Below are positions 7,105-14,762 of a stretch of 45,469 nt of DNA, piece by piece (positions within the stretch are counted from its first letter, which is position 1; each line of letters begins with the position of its first letter). Origin of the DNA: Gelidibacter maritimus. Lineage in GTDB: Bacteria; Bacteroidota; Bacteroidia; Flavobacteriales; Flavobacteriaceae. The DNA lies in the NCBI RefSeq assembly GCF_014062315.1, contig NZ_JACGLT010000025.1, forward strand, positions 1 to 45,469. Direction: 5' to 3'. The notes beneath the pieces are model-generated. The model was not told the DNA's origin, made no database searches, and saw only the letters and a list, made by a program, of their open reading frames with translations. The translations under genes were made by a program, and so were the position numbers.

Positions 7105-7602
7105 ATGGAAATGGTATTTAAAGAAGAACAAAAATTCACACAATGGTGGTTATGGCTGATTTTAATTGGCATCGGTATTTTACCGATTATTGGTATTTAT
7201 AATCAATTAATCGTGGGAGATGGTTTTGGAAACGACCCAATGTCTGACTTCATATTTATAGTTTTTTGCTTGCTTATTTTTGGTTTAATAGCAGTGTTTT
7301 GGTTTATGCGACTTAAAACAGAAATTGATCAGAACGAAATCCGAATGACTTTCATCCCTTTTCTTAAAAAACGAGTAAATTGGAAAGACATAAAAAATGC
7401 TGAAATCGTGAATTATGGATTTGTTGGAGGTTGGGGTATACGACTTGGAACAAAATATGGAACCGTATATAACACGAAAGGAAATAAAGGGTTGGCGATA
7501 GAGCTTCTGAATGGAAAAAAGTTTCTAATTGGAACTCAGAAAGAAACTGAACTGAATAAAATATTGGACAAGAAAGCTACTTGGCAACAAACACGTAAAT
7601 AA
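7105..7602 (+). CDS. Two-helix membrane protein with PH-like tail
   Basis: 165 aa. Hydrophobic segments lie at about residues 14-31 and 48-68. A soluble domain follows with LKTEIDQNEIRMTFIPFLKKRVNWKDIKNAEI, then GGWGIRLGTKYGTVYN and KKFLIGTQKETELNKIL. The W-K-D-I/E-I turn and closing helix are typical of bacterial PH-like domains. ATG 7111 is an alternative start two codons in. Third protein of the same plan in this region. Function unknown. Confidence 0.7.
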   Translation: MEMVFKEEQKFTQWWLWLILIGIGILPIIGIYNQLIVGDGFGNDPMSDFIFIVFCLLIFGLIAVFWFMRLKTEIDQNEIRMTFIPFLKKRVNWKDIKNAEIVNYGFVGGWGIRLGTKYGTVYNTKGNKGLAIELLNGKKFLIGTQKETELNKILDKKATWQQTRK

Positions 7603-7957
7603 GCTCTGACTTAAACTGACCTTATGTATAGATACTATAAGATATTATAAGGCCAACTTTTATTTAGAGAGGTTCTTGCCAAAAAAACCACAGCTTATAT
7701 ACCTAAATGCGATAGTAAACAGTTGATAAACATCAAAAACCAGTACTAAATCAATTCTTTTTTGGATTTTTAGATCAAAAATCAACAAAGTACGATGCGA
7801 ATTTATAAATATTGTAAATCGTAAAATTCATTGAAAATTAATGGAAGTTGCTTAAAACCTGGAAAAACAGTAAAAAAAAAGGGCTGTCTGAAATACAGAA
7901 CTGACAAGCAGTTTGGACCTAATAGACTTTTCAGAACACACCTCATCCAGATATCAG
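7603..7957. other. Spacer without a confident gene
   Basis: AT-rich and without family-like coding potential. An 87-codon frame at 7831-8094 overlaps the real serine hydrolase gene in another frame and is rejected. A GGGCTGTCTGAAA string near 7882 resembles ends of some insertion sequences, but no partner end was found. Confidence 0.45.
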
Positions 7958-8983
7958 ATGTCAAAAAATATCAAACAAATACTAAGAATAATTTTTATAA
8001 TTGCAAGCATTGGGTCTTTATGGTTTGTACCGTGGATTTTAGTAAAAGCTTGGATCTTACCATTGCCAGACACGGTACAAGAGCAAGTAGATGAAGCTTT
8101 AAATTATGGGTTTGAAGGCATGATTGTTTATGTGGATGCACCCGATAAGCCGGCAGCGCTTTATTCCGGTGGTTGGAAAGATCGTAAAAACAAAATACCT
8201 GCCGACCCGAAATCGTTATTCAAAATTGCAAGTATTAGCAAACTCTATACTGCAGTTGCCATTACTAAATTAGCCAAAGCACATCGTTTGTCGTTAGATG
8301 ATACACTCGCAGATTACTTTCCAGAACTTATAAACAGAATAGAAAATGCCGAAAATATCACCTTAAAAATGATGGTGCAGCACAGAAGTGGTATTCCAAA
8401 CTATACAGATAGTCCCGCTTTTTGGGAAGATGAACAAAAAAATGCAAAGCATGCCCTTGACTTTGCCCTAGATTTACCTGCCAGTTTCAAACCGGATAAG
8501 GGCTATGGATATTCAAACACGAATTATCTATTGCTTCGCAAGATCATTGATCAAGTGTTAGGCTATAGCCATCATGATTATATCAAGGAGAAAATTTTGA
8601 TACCACTTGATCTTAACCATACTTATTTTTCACTTTCAGAGGTCAACTTAGACGATGTTATGAGCGGTTACTATGTTGGTGATACAGAAGATTATAAAAC
8701 TCATGAAAATGGCATGTTGGCAACAGCGGAAGATGTTGGTGTATTCTTGCGTGCCTTAAACGATGGTTCAGTATTTGAAGAAGGGGAGCAGGAGCTTTAT
8801 CCCTACGAGTATAACCACGGCGGTCTCGTTCCTGGTTATCAGAGTCTCGCAGAATACCATCAGGATATCGACACCGTGGTGGTACAATTTATTAATACAA
8901 CCGATTTTAATGGCTATGAGTGGAATTTATCGGAAATAATCATTAACCGTATCGTGAAAATTATAAAAAGAAATTCAGATTGA
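7958..8983 (+). CDS. Membrane-anchored serine hydrolase, class C beta-lactamase fold
   Basis: 341 aa from ATG 7958. An N-terminal hydrophobic anchor (residues 8-33) is followed by the beta-lactamase/transpeptidase-like domain. The catalytic motifs are present: SISK at 92-95 (SxxK), YSN at 185-187 and HGG at 287-289. This set fits D-aminopeptidase, esterase or peptidoglycan-related hydrolases as well as class C enzymes. Without the Omega-loop and substrate features of true AmpC, antibiotic hydrolysis should not be assumed. An in-frame start at 7913 would add 15 residues ahead of the anchor and is less likely. The active domain would face the periplasm. Confidence 0.85.
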   Translation: MSKNIKQILRIIFIIASIGSLWFVPWILVKAWILPLPDTVQEQVDEALNYGFEGMIVYVDAPDKPAALYSGGWKDRKNKIPADPKSLFKIASISKLYTAVAITKLAKAHRLSLDDTLADYFPELINRIENAENITLKMMVQHRSGIPNYTDSPAFWEDEQKNAKHALDFALDLPASFKPDKGYGYSNTNYLLLRKIIDQVLGYSHHDYIKEKILIPLDLNHTYFSLSEVNLDDVMSGYYVGDTEDYKTHENGMLATAEDVGVFLRALNDGSVFEEGEQELYPYEYNHGGLVPGYQSLAEYHQDIDTVVVQFINTTDFNGYEWNLSEIIINRIVKIIKRNSD

Positions 8984-8984
8984 C

Positions 8985-9190
8985 TTACTGGAGCGCATAT
9001 TGTGCGCGTACTTACCAATACTATCAGTCACCGCAATCCAATAAATAGTAGATCTGCTTATTGGAAAGGTTTGGGAAAGTTGGTAGATTGAAGGGTGAAA
9101 ATTTATAATGATACAATTATATAATCAAAGCTACTCCAATTGGCAAATTGCGGGAGATATGAGCATTATTGGTGCTGCTATATGTAAAAC
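8985..9190. repeat. Dispersed intergenic repeat DR1, copy B, with hairpin
   Basis: Begins with a hairpin GCGCA-TATTG-TGCGC (8993-9007) and continues with the blocks found in 2890-3114 (AATACTATC, GGTAGATTG, AATTTATAATGATACAATTA, CCAATTGGCA). The orientation is the same in both copies. The hairpin sequence differs between copies while the body is conserved. Confidence 0.75.
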
Positions 9191-9226
9191 TGCCCACAAC
9201 TAAGAAAAAATCCTTAAAAAATTAAT

Positions 9227-10390
9227 ATGATTAGAACGAGTTTGACTTTATTATTACTTCTTACAGTAAATTTAATTTTTAGCCAAGAAAAAAATTGTGA
9301 CTGCATCAGTGAACTTGATGATATGTCCAAACTGATTGAAAACTCCAAAAGTTATAAAACACAAATTAAGAAGAGAGGTAAAGAATCTGATTTAGAAACA
9401 TGGAAAGAAGACATAAAAAGAGAAATAGAAAATGACGATTTGAGTGACTTTTTTTGTGTGGGCTATTTGCAAAAATTCATTTCATTTGTCAACGACAGAC
9501 ATAATCAAGTTTATGTCGTCCCCGATAAAATATCTTTAAATGTCCCTACCTATCCAAAAGCAATCGATACTACCCTAAAAAGTAAGGATAAAGTTTCAGG
9601 TATTTATTATGCTGGAAGCGATAAAATTTTAATACAAAAAGAAAATGACAGTATTTGGTTCGGAATCACCTTAAAATCCGATTCACAGGAATGGACAGAA
9701 GGTAAAATAAGAATGAAAATCAAAAAAACAACTAAGGAATTATTTGAGATTTTCGAATATTTCCAAAATGGACTATTGCTTTATCAAAAGAATATTGAAA
9801 TCTTAGACGGCAGAATTCACTCTACCTTTTGGAATAAAGAAAACAAATACTTTTTCAACAAAAATCATCAAGATAACTTCACATATCGATCAATAAATCC
9901 GGAGTTTGATTATGTCGGCATCAAGACCTTAAGTAGAACCAATACCCTGATTGAAGAAGCCAATGAGTTTTACGGAAATACTTTAAACAAACTAACTAAA
10001 GAAAACCTTATAATAGATCTACGGAATAATGGTGGCGGTGCAGAAAATCAAGCAAAACCATTAATCAAATCATTAAAAAAGAATAAAGCTATAAAAAGAA
10101 TTTATGTTTTGATTAATTTTAAAACGGCAAGCGCTGCTGAATTAACTACGTTAGCATTAAAAAAGGATAAAAGAACTATTTTAGTAGGGGAAAACTCAAG
10201 TGGAATGCTCGCATACGGGTACGGAAATCGATCTTTTTCTACAAATACAAATTGTTCAAAATATAAGGTAGTTTTATCAACTAAGAAAGATAAGAACGAA
10301 TACAGCCAGTATGAGTACATCGGAATACCACCAGATATAAAATTGAACAACTCAGCGGACTGGATTGATAAAGTAATACAGATTCAATAA
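9227..10390 (+). CDS. Secreted S41-family peptidase
   Basis: 387 aa with a signal peptide (MIRTSLTLLLLL…IFSQ, cleavage after about residue 19). The C-terminal half carries the S41 (tail-specific protease) core: IIDLRNNGGG at 262-271 and the serine motif KTASAAE with Ser302 as the likely nucleophile, followed by VGENSSG. There is no PDZ domain between the N-terminal region and the protease core. That suggests a Bacteroidota secreted S41 variant rather than a true CtpA. Substrate unknown. A single-gene unit between DR1 copy B and element E3. Confidence 0.85.
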   Translation: MIRTSLTLLLLLTVNLIFSQEKNCDCISELDDMSKLIENSKSYKTQIKKRGKESDLETWKEDIKREIENDDLSDFFCVGYLQKFISFVNDRHNQVYVVPDKISLNVPTYPKAIDTTLKSKDKVSGIYYAGSDKILIQKENDSIWFGITLKSDSQEWTEGKIRMKIKKTTKELFEIFEYFQNGLLLYQKNIEILDGRIHSTFWNKENKYFFNKNHQDNFTYRSINPEFDYVGIKTLSRTNTLIEEANEFYGNTLNKLTKENLIIDLRNNGGGAENQAKPLIKSLKKNKAIKRIYVLINFKTASAAELTTLALKKDKRTILVGENSSGMLAYGYGNRSFSTNTNCSKYKVVLSTKKDKNEYSQYEYIGIPPDIKLNNSADWIDKVIQIQ

Positions 10391-10418
10391 GTAGACTAAT
10401 AATTGTGAGCAACATCAT

Positions 10419-10521
10419 ATAAGCGCAATGCGAGATTTATTTCTGAATTGAACATGGTGTTAAGCATTAAAATTTTGGATAAAATCAAAATAACATCTTC
10501 GGAAACCCGCACTTCGCTTAT
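10419..10521. repeat. Palindromic cassette-type element E3
   Basis: The left arm ATAAGCGCAATGCGAG (10419-10434) and right arm CCCGCACTTCGCTTAT (10506-10521) pair at 13 of 16 positions. The arms resemble E1 (ATAA.CGNANTAGCGG), and the 103-bp span matches E1 and E2. It separates the S41 peptidase gene from the lipoprotein gene. Confidence 0.7.
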
Positions 10522-10542
10522 CCTTACAGAGAACACATTGTC

Positions 10543-10884
10543 ATGAAAAACCTCCTATTCATTTTATTCATTGGCTTAACCGCTTTAGGTTGCTCAACGG
10601 ATGATAATGCATCAAACGCTGTTACTGTTATATACCATCAGACCTATTGTAGTGACCCGTGGGAGGCTGTAGAAGATAACAGTGAATTAGCTGCCATAAT
10701 AACCAACTTTTTTGCGTCAGAAAATATTGTCATCTCCCATCTGAAGATTGATGCTAAAGGAACAGCACAGGACTGTTTGGGGTGTGGGTGTCTTACTGGC
10801 AAGCGTGTTATTTTAAAAGTGCATAAATATGATTTAGATGCTATAAAAGCATTTAGATTTGAAGAATATGATAAACCTTATTAA
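10543..10884 (+). CDS. Small lipoprotein, function unknown
   Basis: 113 aa with a lipoprotein signal peptide. The lipobox LTALGC puts the modified Cys at residue 17. The mature part has a cluster of cysteines (YCSDPW, then AQDCLGCGCL) and VILKVHKYDLDAIKAFRFEEY at the end. The Cys pattern could form disulfides or bind metal, but no family was recognised. A single-gene unit starting 21 bp after palindromic element E3. Confidence 0.72.
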   Translation: MKNLLFILFIGLTALGCSTDDNASNAVTVIYHQTYCSDPWEAVEDNSELAAIITNFFASENIVISHLKIDAKGTAQDCLGCGCLTGKRVILKVHKYDLDAIKAFRFEEYDKPY

Positions 10885-10957
10885 TCAATTGCAACGGTAT
10901 TGATAATAACATGCCGAACTGAGATGATTATTTGAACATACCACCTCAATATAGGTC

Positions 10958-11184
10958 GATTTTAAAAATGGAAACTTCTATATTCCAGCAGATGAAGAAA
11001 TGCCACTTTCCTATAAAATCTCCAGAAACGGTACCGAACAATTTAAAATAGTTGATCCCCAACCATTTATTAGGATGACTTTAATAAAACAGCTCATATA
11101 TAAATTGAATGGATTGACGTGTGTACTTCTCGGCTTAAATATGATGAAACGAAAATGGAATTGAGCGATATAAAACCACTATAA
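10958..11184 (+). pseudogene. Frameshifted remnant of a small Flavobacteria-type protein
   Basis: Two reading frames together spell one protein. Frame one from 10958 gives DFKNGNFYIPADEE…SRNGTEQFK. After about 11100 a second frame gives WIDVCTSRLKYDETKMEL and stops at 11182. This order (CxxFKxGxF, then a xIKRxxxxQ region, then WIxxCxYxLxY) matches a family of small flavobacterial proteins I recognise only by pattern. No start codon in frame was found. The rest of 10885-11500 shows no gene. Confidence 0.5.
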
Positions 11185-11508
11185 AGAACACTTAGGCTTT
11201 TAAAATGAAATGGCAAAGCTTAAAAAAATTGCTTTTATTCCCACCAGTGCGGTTTAATATCCCGAGGCTTACCTCGATAGAAAAAACAATTCCTTATGCA
11301 TACCTTGCTGGATAGCCCCATAGGTTTTTGATTTTAAAATAACGTTTAATGTCCGCGATTTGGAGGAAGTGATGACAGGAAAGATGTGTCAAGAACACCC
11401 ATTATGCAATACGCCTCACTTAAGGACCCTACAAAATGAGTATGCAATAGCATATTTTCAAAGTTTTAAAGCTGATTAAACTAAAATTGTTCGACTCCCT
11501 AAAAAACA

Positions 11509-11529
11509 AAACCCTCATAAAGAGGGTTT
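11509..11529 (-). terminator. Terminator of the aldehyde dehydrogenase gene
   Basis: An AAACCCTC / GAGGGTTT stem with a 5-nt loop. On the minus strand it is followed by TTTTGTTTTTT. It is about 30 bp past the stop of the minus-strand aldehyde dehydrogenase gene. Confidence 0.85.
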
Positions 11530-11562
11530 GCTTTTACAATATTTAATCAGATTCTCAAGTTC

Positions 11563-13026
11563 TTAGAACGGTAATGGACGCTCGCCCAATTGCACGGTTA
11601 CCCATTTTAGTTGGGTCATATCCTCAATGGAGTATTGCCCATTTTCTTTCCCATGACCACTACCTTTAAAACCTCCAAATGGCGCATTAGGGTCGTCATC
11701 AAAAGAGTTATCGTTAATATGTACGGAACCAGCTTCAATTCTTAGCGAAAAATCAAATGCCTTCTGCAAATCGTTGGTTATAATTCCAGACGATAATCCG
11801 TAATACGTGTCGTTAGATAATTTAACGGCATCTTCGTAATCCTTGGCACGGTAAACAGATACTAATGGCGCAAAAGTTTCATCGTCTGACACCAACATGT
11901 CTGTAGTTACATCGGTAAGTACAGATGGGCTCCACATTTGGTTCTCCACATGTCCACCGACGTGCAATTTCGCTCCTTTTTCTACTGCGTCATCAATATG
12001 TTTCTCAATCGTTTTTATGGCATTTTTAGAAATAAGTGGTCCTACTGCAGTATCTTTTTCATTAGGATCGCCTACTTTAATGGTTTTGACGTGTTCTATA
12101 AACGCTTCAATAAAGTCGTCATAAATAGGCGCTTCCACAATAATTCTTGAGTTGGCCATACATACCTGGCTTTGGTTGAAGAAGATACCAAATGCAGCCG
12201 AACGTACAGCATAATCGAGGTCGGCATCTTTAAGAATTACCAATGGGCTTTTTCCTCCAAGCTCTGGAACAAAACGCTTTTGGAATTTACCAGCAAGGGC
12301 TTGCAATTTATTACCCACTTTGGCTGATCCGGTAAAGGTGATCAGTTTTGTACGTGGATCTGAAAAAAGCGTATCTCCCAAGTCTTCATCAGCAGTAGGA
12401 ATCACACTGAGTACCCCTTTAGGCAACCCAGCTTCATGGAATATTTCTGCAAAGAGCAAGGCAATAATAGGGGTGTAAGGGGAAGGTTTTAAAATAAAGC
12501 TATTTCCGGCCGCAATAGCAGGTGCCAGTTTTTTACTGTTTAGCAACAGGGGCGCATTAAACGGACCGATACCTACCACGACACCTAAGGGCATTCTGTA
12601 GGTAAATGAAATTCGGTTTGGTTCTTCAGCTGGCATGGTTTCTCCACGGATTTGTCGTGTTTGTCCAGCGGCAATTCTAAAAGTACTTATAATATAATCG
12701 ACTTCATACATGGCTTTTCCGAACACATTTCCGCCTTCGTCAATCAAGGCTTTAGCCAACTCAGTGCGTCGTCTTTCAGCAATATCAGCAGCTTTTAAAA
12801 GGATGGCTTCACGCTCTTTAGCAGTTGTTTTGCCCCAATCCTTTTGAGCTTTTTCAGCACTTTCCAATGCGGTTTGTAGGTTTGCAGGACTCGCTAAACG
12901 TACCTTAGCTAAAACTTTGTTGTTATAGGGGTTGATGGTGTCAATAACCTTCTGATCGTCCGTTTCTAAAAACTCTCCATTAATATAAGGAGCATAGACT
13001 TTTTTGTAGTCGAACTTTAATTCCAT
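11563..13026 (-). CDS. NAD(P)-dependent aldehyde dehydrogenase
   Basis: 487 aa, full length for the superfamily, and expected to oxidise an aldehyde to the acid with NAD(P)+. Visible landmarks are the oxyanion Asn in GPFNAPL (N157), the cofactor Lys in LKPSP (K180), FTGS at 231-234, the general base Glu in PELGGKSP (E255) and the catalytic Cys in NQSQVCMANSR (C289). The overall sequence most resembles the benzaldehyde/vanillin dehydrogenase branch, but substrate cannot be fixed from sequence. It is monocistronic, with its own terminator downstream and no catabolic partner gene adjacent. Confidence 0.92.
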   Translation of the reverse strand: MELKFDYKKVYAPYINGEFLETDDQKVIDTINPYNNKVLAKVRLASPANLQTALESAEKAQKDWGKTTAKEREAILLKAADIAERRRTELAKALIDEGGNVFGKAMYEVDYIISTFRIAAGQTRQIRGETMPAEEPNRISFTYRMPLGVVVGIGPFNAPLLLNSKKLAPAIAAGNSFILKPSPYTPIIALLFAEIFHEAGLPKGVLSVIPTADEDLGDTLFSDPRTKLITFTGSAKVGNKLQALAGKFQKRFVPELGGKSPLVILKDADLDYAVRSAAFGIFFNQSQVCMANSRIIVEAPIYDDFIEAFIEHVKTIKVGDPNEKDTAVGPLISKNAIKTIEKHIDDAVEKGAKLHVGGHVENQMWSPSVLTDVTTDMLVSDDETFAPLVSVYRAKDYEDAVKLSNDTYYGLSSGIITNDLQKAFDFSLRIEAGSVHINDNSFDDDPNAPFGGFKGSGHGKENGQYSIEDMTQLKWVTVQLGERPLPF

Positions 13027-13421
13027 TCGTTATAGATTTTTATTGATTATTATAATTTGTTCTGACTTCCTAACATACAAGTTTTTAAGAACGATTGAAA
13101 ACTATGCTTTATAAGGTTCTGTTAATTAACAACTCGGGCATGATAGTACTAAAGTCTTGTTAAAAACCAAGCGCGAGATTTATGGATGTTTATAGGATTT
13201 AAAAGAACATTCGCATCAAAGCCTTAGTCTTTGACTATATGGGTAAATGACAGGATCAAAGCTTCATAAGTGGGGAGTGGAAAAGCTTTACTCATCCTAA
13301 TTCCTTAGAAAGAAATGATACCTTCATGCATGGTATCGGAAAGCCCTGATAGCATCATGTAATTATAAACTTTTCTATCTTTATGCTTCACTAAACGATT
13401 ATTTTAAACAAGCACCTTTTT
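13027..13421. other. Divergent intergenic region
   Basis: This spacer separates the aldehyde dehydrogenase (minus) from the Crp/Fnr regulator (plus) and must hold both promoters. A TATCTTTA at 13376-13383 is a possible -7 box for the regulator, but no clear -33 element was found. Nothing else was recognised. Confidence 0.4.
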
Positions 13422-13991
13422 ATGTTCTCGACACTTCGCAATTACCTCAACCAAAAATCATCACTTTCAGATAAAGAAATTGCGCATATTCTAAGTCATT
13501 TTGTTGAGAAAAATGCCAAGCGTAAAGAGATTCTAATAGACTGTAATGCGGTCAGCAACCATTTTTATTTTATTGTCGAAGGTGCTGTTAGAATATTTTC
13601 CATTAATTCTGAAGGGGTAGAGCTGTCACGTTTTTTCGCTTTTGAAAACATCTTTTGTACAGCTTTGCCCAGTTTTATAGATCAGCAACCTACCAACGAA
13701 TATTTACAAGCCATTGAACCTTCGCGATTATTGGTCATCACCAGAAAAGACTTTTACAAATTGGTTGATGAGTATCACGATTTTGAACGCATTTATAGAA
13801 AGATCCTCGAATTCAGCTTTATAAACAATCAATTCAGAATATATAGTTATCAAGGCTATACAGCATTAGAACGGGTCCGGTTACTTATAAAAATGCAACC
13901 TCAATTTTTGCTACGTGTATCTAATAAACTGGCTGCGTCTTATCTAGGAATGTCACCCTCAACCTTGAGCAGAACAAAGCTTAAACTTTAA
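13422..13991 (+). CDS. Crp/Fnr-family transcriptional regulator
   Basis: 189 aa. The N-terminal two thirds form a cyclic-nucleotide-binding beta-roll (LIDCNAVSNHFYFIVEGAVRIFSINSEGVELSRFFAFE). The C-terminal helix-turn-helix is RVSNKLAASYLGMSPSTLSRTKLKL. No Cys cluster for an Fe-S centre is present, so it is not a classical oxygen-sensing FNR. The usual PRxxxx phosphate-binding cassette of cAMP receptors is not evident, so the effector is unknown. Directly after its stop codon lies an FNR-like box, and then three genes for exported proteins that it probably controls. Confidence 0.85.
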   Translation: MFSTLRNYLNQKSSLSDKEIAHILSHFVEKNAKRKEILIDCNAVSNHFYFIVEGAVRIFSINSEGVELSRFFAFENIFCTALPSFIDQQPTNEYLQAIEPSRLLVITRKDFYKLVDEYHDFERIYRKILEFSFINNQFRIYSYQGYTALERVRLLIKMQPQFLLRVSNKLAASYLGMSPSTLSRTKLKL

Positions 13992-14013
13992 AACGTTGAC
14001 CTATATCAATGTT
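13992..14013. promoter_or_regulatory. FNR/CRP-like operator
   Basis: TTGAC-CTAT-ATCAA at 13996-14009 differs by one base from the FNR consensus TTGAT-N4-ATCAA. The symmetry extends outward as AAC…GTT. It starts immediately after the stop codon of the Crp/Fnr gene, 52 bp before the ankyrin gene. A GATATTTG near 14033 could be the -7 box of that transcript. Binding by the neighbouring regulator is inferred. Confidence 0.65.
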
Positions 14014-14064
14014 TTTTAACAATTGCTATATGATATTTGCACTAATAATAAATAACTAAGAAAT

Positions 14065-14748
14065 ATGTCAACTATGAAAACTATTAGTGTTGTATTTTAT
14101 TTCGCATTATTCAGTCTCGTAAGCGTTTGTGCACAAAAAACTAATAATACATTGGAAATGGAACTTATCAAAGCCGCCAAAAATAATGATACTACTAAAC
14201 TTCGACACTTAATAAAACAAGGTGTTGCCATTGATGCCAAGGATGCTCATCAACGCACTGCTTTAATGGTGGCAACTTATGAGAATCACGTCCATGCAGC
14301 CAAACTGCTAATTAAGGCCGGTGCTGATGTCAATGCACAAGATGATCGTTTGGAAAGTCCATTCCTTCATGCCGGAGCTAGAGGACATTTAGAAATTCTT
14401 AAAGCCTGTCTCGCCACTGGTAAGGTTGACCATATGTTATTGAATCGCTATGGTGGTACAGCCTTGATTCCTGCCTGTGAAAGGGGCTATACCGAAGTTG
14501 TGAAGGAATTACTGAAAATTGAAGACTATCCTATAGACCATATCAATAATTTGACCTGGACGGCACTAATGGAAGCCATTGTTTTGGGTAACGGTGGTAA
14601 AACGCATACACATATTGTTCAACTATTGATGAATGCTGGCTGTGATGTCAACATTCCAGACAAGAATGGAATTAGTCCGCTTCAGCATGCAAAAAAAAGT
14701 GGGTATAAGGAGATTGTTGCTATTTTAGAAAAAGCTGGTGCCAAATAA
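14065..14748 (+). CDS. Exported ankyrin-repeat protein
   Basis: 227 aa with a signal peptide ending near VCAQ (about residue 26). About five ankyrin repeats follow. Examples are DAKDAHQRTALMVATYENHVHAAKLLIKAG, then a repeat ending LIKAGADVNAQDD and one ending LLMNAGCDVNIPDKNG. Ankyrin repeats bind other proteins, and a periplasmic location is expected. It lies 14 bp upstream of the amidohydrolase gene, so the two are likely co-transcribed. Related periplasmic ankyrin proteins often protect or assist a neighbouring enzyme, which could be the case here (inference). Confidence 0.85.
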   Translation: MSTMKTISVVFYFALFSLVSVCAQKTNNTLEMELIKAAKNNDTTKLRHLIKQGVAIDAKDAHQRTALMVATYENHVHAAKLLIKAGADVNAQDDRLESPFLHAGARGHLEILKACLATGKVDHMLLNRYGGTALIPACERGYTEVVKELLKIEDYPIDHINNLTWTALMEAIVLGNGGKTHTHIVQLLMNAGCDVNIPDKNGISPLQHAKKSGYKEIVAILEKAGAK

Positions 14749-14762
14749 AAATATAAAAACCA

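Noticed and set aside
7831-8094. 87-codon open frame
   Set aside because: Runs in another frame across the start of the serine hydrolase gene, whose catalytic motifs are unambiguous.
7958-8983. Calling the serine hydrolase an antibiotic-resistance beta-lactamase
   Set aside because: SxxK, YSN and HGG are shared by many non-lactamase esterases and peptidases. Nothing in the context points to resistance.
13422-13991. Treating the Crp/Fnr protein as an oxygen-sensing FNR because of the FNR-like box
   Set aside because: The N-terminal Fe-S cysteine cluster is absent.
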